From: Candidatus Eiseniibacteriota bacterium
GTDB lineage: Bacteria; Orphanbacterota; Orphanbacteria; Orphanbacterales; Orphanbacteraceae
DNA length: 64,000 bases
Reading direction: 5' to 3'
Assembly (NCBI GenBank): GCA_029262235.1
Contig: JAJCZU010000002.1
Span: 124,001 to 188,000 of the forward strand
Shown here: one piece after another, positions 41,420 through 49,262 of the stretch
Layout of the letters: every line of letters starts with the position of its first letter
How positions within the stretch are numbered: the first letter of the stretch is position 1
Notes under the pieces: generated by a model
What the model saw: only the letters and a program-made list of their open reading frames with translations
What the model was told of the DNA's origin: nothing
Databases searched by the model: none
Made by a program: the position numbers and the translations under genes

Positions 41420-43242
41420 TGCTGGCTTCGCCGGTGTCGCATCGCAGCTTTCGTGACGACCTCTATCTCTGAACGCTTCAAGTTGTAAGCGTCCCACACG
41501 GCACTGTCAATGTCTTGGATCGATTGCGAACCGGCAAGCGCGTGCAGTTGCCTGCGCGTAGGCTCAGAGATATCCCTCCAGCGAGGCAAATGAATCCGCC
41601 TAATGTATTGAGCTTGAAAACGAAGATAGTCCCCACTCATCTTAGCGCAATATGAGCCTACAAAAAAGGTTGCGATTGATGACTTGAGAACGGTCTGCAG
41701 GGCTTGAATGTCCCACTCCTCTGTTGTCACGTAGTAGAGATTGTGATGAGGATAGAATTCACCCTTATCATATACAACTGTTGAGCCACCCTTGATGTCA
41801 GGTATCAATAATTTTGGAGTCCCGGTGAGTTCGTGATGGATCTTGTCGATGGTTCGGTACCAGCTCTTGGCGTTCCTTTTTGCAACATTGCGCCCTCGTA
41901 TTGATGTCTCGTGAGTCGTCAGGTATTTCTTGAATCGAGGATACTTGTCGAGCGAAGCGATTGAACCGTCCGGTTCGAATGGGTTTACGATCCCCATTCC
42001 TCTCCACGAAAGCTCTCCCGATCTTAGGTCTTTGGTCATTGCCAGGGGGAGCTTTCGTGCCCTTTCGACCGGCAGGCTATTGTAGTAGCCGATGTAAACA
42101 TCATCCCTGCCCGTAGCAACTCCAATGCTAACGGTACAACCATCGTCTTCTATCGGGATGTGCTCTGATTCAAGTTGCCGGAGAAGTGTTAGCTCTTCTG
42201 GGATGTCAAGCAACCAAGGAGCGTTGGGTGGCGTTGCGCCCCTTATTCTTAGAACGATATCAGATTCCGTATTGGATTGAATTGGCCGAGCAAGACTTTG
42301 AAGTTTGGACACCTCGGGCCTTATAACGATCGCCGTGGTCGGCGTGTCTCGATCCTGTCTACCCAGGTCCATCCATTTTTCAAAAAGTGTAATGGCCGGA
42401 TATGTGACGACCTCACGAGAGAATGCATCGGCGCCAACTAGGTCGATGTATGCCGTTAGAGCTCCTGACGCTGCCATGAACTGTCGAAGTTTTGTCCCAT
42501 ACTTGTTCTTAAGCCATCGATTTGTGCAGATGAAGGAGCATCGACCACCCGGAACCAACTCGCGAATGGACCTTTCAAAGAAGGGTATGTAGAGGTCGGC
42601 CCGATCATACATTGTCTTGTATCGACTTCGGTATTCGGAGAGGAGGGCGGAGGGAATGCTTTCCTGTCTCAAATATGGAGGATTGCCTACTACGAAATCG
42701 AACTGACAGGGCAACTCAGTCAAGAGGAAGTCGTAGTTTACGAGCCAGGCGTTGAGGATAGAATCTACTCTGCAGTGGCTAAGGTGCGTTCGAGACTGAA
42801 AGACACTCCGAAGTCGCGGCCGAAGGACTGAGTGTGCCTCTTCTGAAACCTCGACTGCGCAGACACGAGGCTTCAGGAGTTCTTCAAGATTCTTTCCACT
42901 AAGCCCACGAGGAATTGAGCCCAAGAGTCGGTCAACGATGGGGATCAGGAAATCGCCTGCGCCAAAGGATGGTTCCAGGATCGATTTGTCGGTCAGTGTG
43001 TTTTGACTTGTGTAGCCGACCAGATCAAGGATGAAGTTGACTACCTCCGGTTTGGTAAATACAGCACCGCGAGCCTTGGGCTCAGCAACACTGTATGAGA
43101 GAACAGCATTGTTTACTTCTACTGAAAGGCTTTCATTTGTCAAATCGAACCCCCAACTTAGATTCAACTGCAGTTTCTCAAACCCGTGTGTCTCCCGCAA
43201 CTCTCCTGGATCTCTATGCTGGCCTAGAGTCCAGTCTTCCAT
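41416..43242 (-). CDS. N6-adenine DNA methyltransferase partner of the PaeR7I-like enzyme
   Basis: The protein has 608 residues. AdoMet motif I is SILEPSFGAGDFLIP and catalytic motif IV is VVGNPPYLRQESIP, followed by the GGRCSFICTNRWLKNKYGT region of Eco57I/PaeR7I-type enzymes. The C-terminal ~300 residues carry the target-recognition part (ITLFEKWMDLG, then LLIPDIKGGSTVVYDKGEFY). It would protect the host's CTCGAG sites. Such sites do occur here, for example at 48538. It is co-translated with the endonuclease, which follows it. Confidence 0.88.
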   Translation of the reverse strand: MEDWTLGQHRDPGELRETHGFEKLQLNLSWGFDLTNESLSVEVNNAVLSYSVAEPKARGAVFTKPEVVNFILDLVGYTSQNTLTDKSILEPSFGAGDFLIPIVDRLLGSIPRGLSGKNLEELLKPRVCAVEVSEEAHSVLRPRLRSVFQSRTHLSHCRVDSILNAWLVNYDFLLTELPCQFDFVVGNPPYLRQESIPSALLSEYRSRYKTMYDRADLYIPFFERSIRELVPGGRCSFICTNRWLKNKYGTKLRQFMAASGALTAYIDLVGADAFSREVVTYPAITLFEKWMDLGRQDRDTPTTAIVIRPEVSKLQSLARPIQSNTESDIVLRIRGATPPNAPWLLDIPEELTLLRQLESEHIPIEDDGCTVSIGVATGRDDVYIGYYNSLPVERARKLPLAMTKDLRSGELSWRGMGIVNPFEPDGSIASLDKYPRFKKYLTTHETSIRGRNVAKRNAKSWYRTIDKIHHELTGTPKLLIPDIKGGSTVVYDKGEFYPHHNLYYVTTEEWDIQALQTVLKSSIATFFVGSYCAKMSGDYLRFQAQYIRRIHLPRWRDISEPTRRQLHALAGSQSIQDIDSAVWDAYNLKRSEIEVVTKAAMRHRRSQQ

Positions 43243-43337
43243 GCGAAGCCCCCGAAGAATACCACTCTGCGCGATCTTTGCGTACAGTCTAGGCTCCGCA
43301 GAATTCCAGTGTCCCGACGCAGCGCTTGCTGTACATG

Positions 43338-43604
43338 AGGATGTACTTAACGTCGAGGCCCTTCGTCTCGATCACAGGCAGTACCTCGCTCAGTTCACCG
43401 CCGATGTCGATGACGGCCACTTCTTTCGTCTTCGTGCTGTAGAGCAGGTACGAATTCGTGCCCGGCCCGTTTACCTGGATCACGAATCGCGAGCTTGTCA
43501 TCGTAGCCGACGGCGGCCCTTGGGGCATCACCTTTCAAGCCCATAATTGTGAAAACAATTATGGTTGAAGAGGTTAGTAGTCTCACTAGGTAGCGTATTT
43601 GCAT
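43338..43604 (-). pseudogene. Truncated, frameshifted copy of the metallo-beta-lactamase gene
   Basis: The fragment corresponds to about the first 80 codons of the gene at 39536-40360. Matching text includes GYDDKLAI, then QVNGPGTNSYLL, STKTKE and AVIDIGGEL, and TKGLDVKYI. Near 43484 the copy reads cacgaatcgcgag where the intact gene has cacgatcgcgag. This one-base insertion breaks the frame. Homology stops at about 43338, before the HxHxDH motif, so no active enzyme can be made. The remainder was apparently replaced by the restriction-modification genes. Confidence 0.85.
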
Positions 43605-43741
43605 AATCAGGTAGCCTCTGGAACTCAATGTTAGCCATAGGGGGGATGCTCGTAAGAAATCCCTTGAACGTCAAATGGCTCATTTGCTCTAATCAGAGGA
43701 TCTGTGAATCACACATCAAGGCTTCCATCGCTTCTCATTGT

Positions 43742-43771
43742 TTGGTTTGTCGATAGACTATTCAGTATAGG
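43742..43771 (+). promoter_or_regulatory. Possible sigma-70 promoter of the kinase/peptidase operon
   Basis: TTGGTT (43742-43747), an 18-bp spacer and TATAGG (43766-43771) lie 28 bp before the first start codon of the operon. The match is moderate. Confidence 0.35.
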
Positions 43772-43798
43772 TCGTTTTTCGTGGAGATTGGGGCTCTC

Positions 43799-44239
43799 AT
43801 GGAATCGGTTCGCAGTTTCTTTGTTCGCAGTTTCTTTTTCCTGGTGCTATACATCCTGTTAGGACTCCTGCAGCTTTGGTTCCTTGCCGGATATTGTCTG
43901 GTATATGAGAAGGATCTATCTTGGCCGGCCATTTGCTATGATGGCGTTTTGTTGTTCTTCTCAAGCGGCCTATATGTGTCTGCCGTTGCGTTGCTAGAAA
44001 ACAAGAAGCTCTTGCGAGGTCAGCTTGCGATTGCATTGGCTGTTCTTGTGGGTCTTGCAAATATCGTGGCCATGTTGGTTTGCTACGCGCCTGTAGCACT
44101 AGTTACTGTTGGCGTTGTGGTTGAACTGCCAAGCGAAGGCCGAGTGTTTTCGTACACTTTGATTTCTGTGGCAATGAGTGTCTTGTGGGCCTACTCTGTC
44201 TTTATGAGAAAGTCAGCCGCGAGCGTATCAAGTGTTTAG
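43799..44239 (+). CDS. Four-helix membrane protein, first gene of a signalling operon
   Basis: The protein has about 146 residues from the ATG at 43799. A GTG at 43781 in the same frame is an alternative. Four hydrophobic segments are evident: FFFLVLYILLGLLQLWFLAG, a segment around VLLFFSSGLYVSAVALL, LAIALAVLVGLANIVAMLV and a last one near TLISVAMSVLWAYSVF. No family is recognised. Cys and aromatic residues are common in the loops. The stop overlaps the GTG start of the next gene by 8 bp, so the two are translationally coupled. It might sense a membrane signal for the soluble kinase downstream. Confidence 0.65.
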   Translation: MESVRSFFVRSFFFLVLYILLGLLQLWFLAGYCLVYEKDLSWPAICYDGVLLFFSSGLYVSAVALLENKKLLRGQLAIALAVLVGLANIVAMLVCYAPVALVTVGVVVELPSEGRVFSYTLISVAMSVLWAYSVFMRKSAASVSSV

Positions 44240-45008
44240 CAGCCCAGTCGACTATTTGGTTGCCGGTGTTGCAATTGTATTTTGCCTTCTAACAATACCT
44301 TTTCTTCTCTCTGATGTAGTCAGGCTTAGAGCCGCCTCAAAGCGCCTGGATGCTGTGATTCATGATCTGAATGCTAGTGGTGTTTCGATTACTGACTCAA
44401 GTGGGCTTCGAGAGCTTCTCCCTTCGCTAGTTACCCACTCTGACCGGATGATTGAGAAACTCGCTCTAGAGAGCCCCGACTTGCTTGGGATTTCTGATCC
44501 TCAGGCGGCAGCCCTCCGATTTGAGTCCATGCTCATGCGTCTTTGGGTTCGAGGTGAGTATGGAAAAATTGCAAGCCTTACCAAGAGCAAGAACCGTGAA
44601 CTAGCCGCCTTGGTGCAGCGCATTCCACTGACTCTGTTTGCATTTGACAAGCTCGAAGACTTTGAAAATGTTCTGGCGACGTTACGAAGGGCCGAAGAAG
44701 AGAACAATCCCTTGCTTGATCCTCTGAAGGAACCCGTGGTTGCTATCTTATATCTTAAAGCATCGGCGATCACCGGGTCCTTCGACATCGATCCCCATCG
44801 AATCCTTGCGTGGTGTAGTGCACATCAAGAGAATGTTCTTCTTATAGCTTTTGCGTTTGATTACTTTCGGAAGTTGGGCAATGAAGATTTAGCCATCTCC
44901 ATACTGAAAACCGTTCAGCCAAGACGAGATGATTACGAGGAATTCATTCGAGAGTCATCCCGAGTGGAACTGAAAGATGTTCGGAGAATCCTTGAGCTCA
45001 ACCAGTAG
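44232..45008 (+). CDS. Single-span membrane protein with helical cytoplasmic domain
   Basis: The protein has 258 residues from a GTG. One N-terminal membrane helix (YLVAGVAIVFCLLTIPFLL) is followed by a charged, all-helical domain (RAASKRLDAVIHDLNASGV, then FDKLEDFENVLATLRRAEEE). The latter may be TPR-like or a coiled coil. No family is recognised. It overlaps the membrane protein before it by 8 bp and the histidine kinase after it by 32 bp. It probably links the membrane component to the soluble kinase. Confidence 0.65.
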   Translation: MFSSPVDYLVAGVAIVFCLLTIPFLLSDVVRLRAASKRLDAVIHDLNASGVSITDSSGLRELLPSLVTHSDRMIEKLALESPDLLGISDPQAAALRFESMLMRLWVRGEYGKIASLTKSKNRELAALVQRIPLTLFAFDKLEDFENVLATLRRAEEENNPLLDPLKEPVVAILYLKASAITGSFDIDPHRILAWCSAHQENVLLIAFAFDYFRKLGNEDLAISILKTVQPRRDDYEEFIRESSRVELKDVRRILELNQ

Positions 45009-46785
45009 ACTTGCGATTGACCTTGGTCGTCTTGTGGACAAGGTTGCACTCGATGATTGCTTGAAGAGAGTTGGCGAGTCTCGAAATGTGACAATAGCAT
45101 TGATCGGCCGGATGAGCGGCAAGATAATCCGTTTCCCGCGAATCGAATCTCAGCCGTACTTCTCCAAGAATCCGAATAGATCCGAATTTGCAAGCTTTGA
45201 ACGGGAGACCCTGCCCCTGTGTGAGGTAGCAGGACGCCGTGTCGGCTATTGGTATGCTTCGCATATCTCCTCTAGAACCACATATCTGTTCGTTCCCTGT
45301 GTTGTAGATAGTCTGCTCGTTGGGATGGTGTGTTTGATTGACTCGGGTCCTGGGCAGGCGATGGATGTAGCAGACCTTGTCGAACAAATCGCCCCGGCCC
45401 GAGCCCGATTGGATAGTCTGCTTCGGCCAGGGATCAGGCTCGAACGGGGCATTGCCATCGCTGACAGTTTGAGAAAGTTCTCCGAGAACTCCTCAATGAA
45501 ACTCAACGAGGCGTATCTCGGAAGTGAGTTTACTCTCGAAACTGTTCTTCGTGAGCCGTTGCGGGAGATTGCGCGGGACTGCGGCTTTCGATTTTTGGCA
45601 GTATTGGATGTTGGGTCGTTGGCCGGTAGAAGTCCAGCTGTTTTCGGGGCAAGCGGTAGAAGCGATACATGGTATCAAGATGTAAGTGGGTTGCTTGACG
45701 TGATTCAACTAAGCGGAGTCGAGGGCAATCCGGCTACCAGGATTCAGACAGTCAGCAATCGGACTGAATCGGGAAGAAATGCAACAAGGTTACTTCGCTC
45801 AGCATTCGCGTTAAAAGGCGTGAGCCGGTTTTTCGTTAGAACGGTCTTTAAAGTGTCGCGCAGTAACTATCTCCTGATTGCTGTGCCAATGCCGCCATCA
45901 AGCGTGCCGAGTGGTACTGGGATTCTGACTGGAAGTCGCATACTGATTGACGAACTCGGCAATGAACTACGACATGTACTCTCGGTGTTCCAAGCTTTTA
46001 GAACGCTCATGGAGGCCATTCCAAATACGATTCATAGAATCAAGTCGACGATGCAGATCCTCACAAATAGGACTGGACTGGCCAAGAATCGTATCTTGCG
46101 AGATCCACAGGCCCCACTCAAACATCTAGTGGAAGACTTGGAAAGTATCGAAAGAGCAATCTATTATCAAGGAATACAGGCCCAGAGTTATATGTATTTC
46201 GCCACGGCGGATTTGGTGGACCTAGAGGAAAGGTATGATAAGAGAAAGGCTCGGATTGGTGTCGTGCTGGATGAGATCGTCGAACTCTTTGAGGCAAAGG
46301 AGCTAAGGCGGGGCGTACAATTTGCAGAACCTAACATAGATATCGCTGCTGTATCCGAGGATACTATAATTGACAAAGAGTATCTCGCGATCATATTTGA
46401 GGCCCTGATCGACAATGCCGTGAAGTACAGCTTTACGGGAAAGACGATTCAAATCTCATTAATGAAAACCATTGTGAATGGCGCCTATAAGTGGTGCTTT
46501 GAAGTGTCGAATTTCGGACTCCGCATCCATGATGATGAAATTGACAGGATCTTTGAGCCCTTCTATAGGGGCAGGAAGATCCGCGATCCCAAGCGTAATA
46601 TCCCCGGATCTGGCATTGGGCTTAGCATTGTCAAGAAGATCGTTGAAGATTGGAATGGAAGCGTCGAAGTGGAGTGTCGTTCGCGCCAAATCACGGAACG
46701 ACTGATCCGTGATCCCAATGCAAGACGGCCGGAGGATACAAGTGCAGGATATCGTATTCTGTTTAGAGTTCTCTTGCCTGCATAG
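44977..46785 (+). CDS. Soluble sensor histidine kinase
   Basis: The protein has 602 residues with no membrane segment. Residues ~20-160 and ~190-330 look like two sensor modules (possibly GAF-like), judging by alternating strands such as TYLFVPCVVDSLLVGMVCLI. The phospho-acceptor region is ETIPNTIHRIKSTMQIL in variant form (IPNTIHRIKS, His353). The ATPase has an N box IFEALIDNAVKYSF, a G1-like FEVSNFGLRIHDDEIDRIF in which the usual D-x-G is replaced by N-x-G, an F box EPFYRG and G2 GSGIGLSIVKKIV. A response regulator gene follows after 15 bp. Confidence 0.82.
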   Translation: MFGESLSSTSRLAIDLGRLVDKVALDDCLKRVGESRNVTIALIGRMSGKIIRFPRIESQPYFSKNPNRSEFASFERETLPLCEVAGRRVGYWYASHISSRTTYLFVPCVVDSLLVGMVCLIDSGPGQAMDVADLVEQIAPARARLDSLLRPGIRLERGIAIADSLRKFSENSSMKLNEAYLGSEFTLETVLREPLREIARDCGFRFLAVLDVGSLAGRSPAVFGASGRSDTWYQDVSGLLDVIQLSGVEGNPATRIQTVSNRTESGRNATRLLRSAFALKGVSRFFVRTVFKVSRSNYLLIAVPMPPSSVPSGTGILTGSRILIDELGNELRHVLSVFQAFRTLMEAIPNTIHRIKSTMQILTNRTGLAKNRILRDPQAPLKHLVEDLESIERAIYYQGIQAQSYMYFATADLVDLEERYDKRKARIGVVLDEIVELFEAKELRRGVQFAEPNIDIAAVSEDTIIDKEYLAIIFEALIDNAVKYSFTGKTIQISLMKTIVNGAYKWCFEVSNFGLRIHDDEIDRIFEPFYRGRKIRDPKRNIPGSGIGLSIVKKIVEDWNGSVEVECRSRQITERLIRDPNARRPEDTSAGYRILFRVLLPA

Positions 46786-46800
46786 CTAGAGGGGAAACAT

Positions 46801-47232
46801 GTGATGGGTAATATACTTTACTTGGAAGATGAGCATGCACTGATGTCGGCCCTAGTTGAGACATTAGAGATGAAAGGGCACAACGTAATCGAATCTGCCT
46901 CAATCGCAGAAACAGTAAAGCGATTAGAGGAGTGCGAAATCCTTCTCCTGGATATCATGATGACACACGGCAAGGAATTTGATGATTCTATTCTTTCGGT
47001 TAAGACGGGTATCGAGTTGATGCGTCGGCTTAAGGAGAAGGAGGAAATTTGCGGCGTGATAGTTCAGAACCCACCTCCAATTATTGTGATTACAGGAGTG
47101 GGAAGCGTGTCCGATCATGCAGCAATACGGCGCCTCGATGCAGTGGGCGTATTTCCCAAGCCGATTCGAATCGAAAAAGTTGTCGAGCGGATTGAAGAAT
47201 GCATTGGAGTGCCTGATGATGGACGTAGTTGA
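46801..47232 (+). CDS. Stand-alone receiver-domain response regulator
   Basis: The protein has 143 residues from a GTG (an ATG follows directly). Receiver signatures are YLEDEHAL (acid pocket Asp10/Glu11), LLLDIMM (phospho-acceptor Asp51), VITGVGS (Thr98) and VFPKPI (Lys120). A 12-residue insertion after the acceptor (THGKEFDDSILS) is longer than usual. No output domain is present, so it must act through protein contacts, perhaps on the peptidase made from the overlapping next gene. GAGGGG lies upstream. Confidence 0.82.
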   Translation: MMGNILYLEDEHALMSALVETLEMKGHNVIESASIAETVKRLEECEILLLDIMMTHGKEFDDSILSVKTGIELMRRLKEKEEICGVIVQNPPPIIVITGVGSVSDHAAIRRLDAVGVFPKPIRIEKVVERIEECIGVPDDGRS

Positions 47233-48424
47233 AATCCTAAAGGAGTTGATAAAACTTCCGAGCCATGAAACCAGTGCTGAGGTGGTTGCCTATGTTAGTA
47301 AGGTTCTAGATGAAGGTGGAGTTCAGTACGACATGCACGAGGGGCATCGGGATTCTCTCTTGGCACACTTGAAGTCCGCACAAACGTCGTCGAAGAATAG
47401 AAAGACGCTCTTAGTTCACTGCCACATGGATACCATGGCCCCCGAGGATGGACTTAGTGACCATGTTCCCTCTATCCGTGGGGATCGACTTTTTGGCTTA
47501 GGGGCCAGCGACAACAAGGGATCAGTCGCTGCGTTGGTTGCTGCCCTTCTTCGATTGCAGGGGACCGATTTGGGCGAGTGGGAAGTCCTCGCTGTATTCT
47601 CTGGAAAAGAAGAGGGGGTATTGCAATTTGAGAATCCAACGATGACGTTGCTCAAGGCTGGGAATCTGATCGCAGATGCTGCGATCGTACTAGAGGCGAC
47701 GTGTGACGATGATGGTAACCTGGGACTTTGTGTTGGAAATTATGGCTTGTTGAGAGAAGAGATCATCATAAAGGGCAGAAGTGCCCACTCTGCGTGGCCC
47801 CAAGAAGCAGTGAGCGCAGTGGACATCGCGTATCAGTTCAAGAAGGAGTTTGATTCCAGCTTTCACAGCAATGAGATGTCCATGCAGTTGCCCGGCGAGT
47901 TGGGACGAATCAATGTGAAGCCTCTTGAGAGCATCACGGAGATCTTTATTGGTGAAGGGGCGGGAACAATCCCAGGGAGCGGGAAACTTACGTTGGATTT
48001 CCGAATTCCCCCATACGAAGGGGACCGCATTGCTGCAAGAGACTTTTTCGATAGAGCAGTTGCGAGCATTGAAGACACTTTGAAAGAGATTTGCTCGACT
48101 GTATACGCTACTTGGAAATATCGACCAGAGATTAAAAGAACCAGCCACTACATTGGATACGTAACGAGGGATGTGGGGCTCATTAAGATTTTCCAAGATG
48201 AGATCGCTTCACAATCAAAACAGGGAGGCATGGAAGTTTTCGTGGCACCCGGGAGATCAGACGCATGCATCTTGGTGAATGAACTCAATTGTGACTGTGT
48301 TGTAGTTGGCCCGGGGATTCTGACATCATGCCATGCTGCCGAAGAGCATATTAGCGTGACGGTTCTGCGTGACTTCGTAGATTTGCTTAGCGGAGTGGTT
48401 CAGAGAGTAGCTAGTTCAAAATAG
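47216..48424 (+). CDS. M20-family metallopeptidase (ArgE/DapE/CPG2-like)
   Basis: The protein has 402 residues from the ATG at 47216 (47219 is also possible). The metal-binding motifs are complete: LLVHCHMDTMAPEDG (His70, Asp72), GLGASDNKGSVAALV (bridging Asp), FSGKEEGV (Glu-Glu), LEATCDDDG (Asp/Glu) and TSCHAAEEHI (last His). The lid dimerisation domain includes IIIKGRSAHSAWP. M20 enzymes remove N-acyl groups or C-terminal residues from small peptides. The start overlaps the response regulator by 17 bp, so the peptidase is part of the signalling operon. It might make or degrade a peptide signal. Confidence 0.88.
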   Translation: MMDVVEILKELIKLPSHETSAEVVAYVSKVLDEGGVQYDMHEGHRDSLLAHLKSAQTSSKNRKTLLVHCHMDTMAPEDGLSDHVPSIRGDRLFGLGASDNKGSVAALVAALLRLQGTDLGEWEVLAVFSGKEEGVLQFENPTMTLLKAGNLIADAAIVLEATCDDDGNLGLCVGNYGLLREEIIIKGRSAHSAWPQEAVSAVDIAYQFKKEFDSSFHSNEMSMQLPGELGRINVKPLESITEIFIGEGAGTIPGSGKLTLDFRIPPYEGDRIAARDFFDRAVASIEDTLKEICSTVYATWKYRPEIKRTSHYIGYVTRDVGLIKIFQDEIASQSKQGGMEVFVAPGRSDACILVNELNCDCVVVGPGILTSCHAAEEHISVTVLRDFVDLLSGVVQRVASSK

Positions 48425-48821
48425 AGCGCGCTTTGCTTGGCCATGCCAACTTCGCTCCCCGAAAACCTGGTCGGAACCGATTCCTAATCCGGCGACTTTT
48501 TCGATTTTCGCCAGTTGGCCGTTCTACTTGACTAAGCCTCGAGTCAACTATATCTTCAGGCGTGCAATGGTGAGACTCCTTTAAGATGGTTTTGTTTCGT
48601 AATAGACTCGGCAAAGAGTCCGCCTTTGCCCCGTACCCCCGCGTTGCAGCACAGAAGGGTACGGCCCGTCCTTCTTGTTACAGCCCCCCGAACCGGCGGA
48701 CAGGGCGCGAGGGGCTACGGCCTGGCAACTTCATTTCACACCTCCCATCTTCTACAACACGACGATCTGTCTCACTGCTCCCCATCTTCGGGGGCAGGCG
48801 CAAGACGTGAGTCTTTCTTTT
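48425..48821. other. 397-bp non-coding stretch at the end of the accessory region
   Basis: No coding region is convincing here. Two adjacent perfect hairpins lie at 48610-48664, and a CTCGAG site at 48538. The stretch may be a scar at the edge of acquired DNA or may carry a structured RNA. Confidence 0.5.
48610..48664. other. Two back-to-back hairpins, possible structured RNA
   Basis: GGCAAAG (48610-48616) pairs with CTTTGCC (48624-48630) over a 7-base loop. CCGTACCC (48631-48638) then pairs with GGGTACGG (48657-48664) over an 18-base loop. The two stems abut without a gap. No T-run follows. The strand and function are unknown. Confidence 0.35.
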
Positions 48822-49262
48822 CTAGGAGCCCATATACGCCACGATCAACGCGATTAACCCCGGAGCTCTTCTATAGGCTAGCCGGATCAGTTCGTTTCTT
48901 ACTCGTGTCACGTCGGTCTTGCTGGACGTTTTGGCCAAGCCGTACGACTTAACAAGCTCCGTCACATCAGCCACGGTACCGGTACCATCTAGCTTTCGAA
49001 GTGCCTTTCGGATGTACCAATCGAGTGATTTTGCGAGAACCAGCTTCTTCTTAGTGACGGCGGGGGCAACTTTTCCGTTGGCCGAAATTGGAGTGCCCCC
49101 GGCGTGTTTGATGTACTGATCCTGAGCGATGGAGAGTGCGCGGAGCTGGGCGCGAAGCCCTCGATCTCCGACTCCGATTCGATCTGTTTTTGACAGGGGC
49201 GCTCCTCCCTTCGCATACAGAGGAAACCATGTCGCAATCCACGATTCTCGTAACGGGCGCAA
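48822..49262 (-). CDS. Small helical protein or C-terminal gene fragment, uncertain
   Basis: The frame encodes up to 146 residues. The last ~80 (KSLDWYIRKALRKLDGTGTV and ADVTELVKSYGLAKTSSK) read like a real winged-helix or HARE-like domain. The first ~45 residues overlap the start of the SDR gene on the other strand and look non-coding. The true protein may therefore begin at an internal TTG or GTG around 49130, or this may be the 3' remnant of a larger gene lost at the accessory-region boundary. No family is recognised. Confidence 0.35.
   Translation of the reverse strand: MRPLRESWIATWFPLYAKGGAPLSKTDRIGVGDRGLRAQLRALSIAQDQYIKHAGGTPISANGKVAPAVTKKKLVLAKSLDWYIRKALRKLDGTGTVADVTELVKSYGLAKTSSKTDVTRVRNELIRLAYRRAPGLIALIVAYMGS

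Noticed and set aside
48586-48952. Small plus-strand open frames in the boundary zone
   Set aside because: Several overlapping short frames without ribosome sites or protein-like composition.
40360-49228. Integrase- or tRNA-bounded genomic island
   Set aside because: I found no integrase, tRNA gene or flanking direct repeat at the ends, so island status rests only on composition and broken genes.
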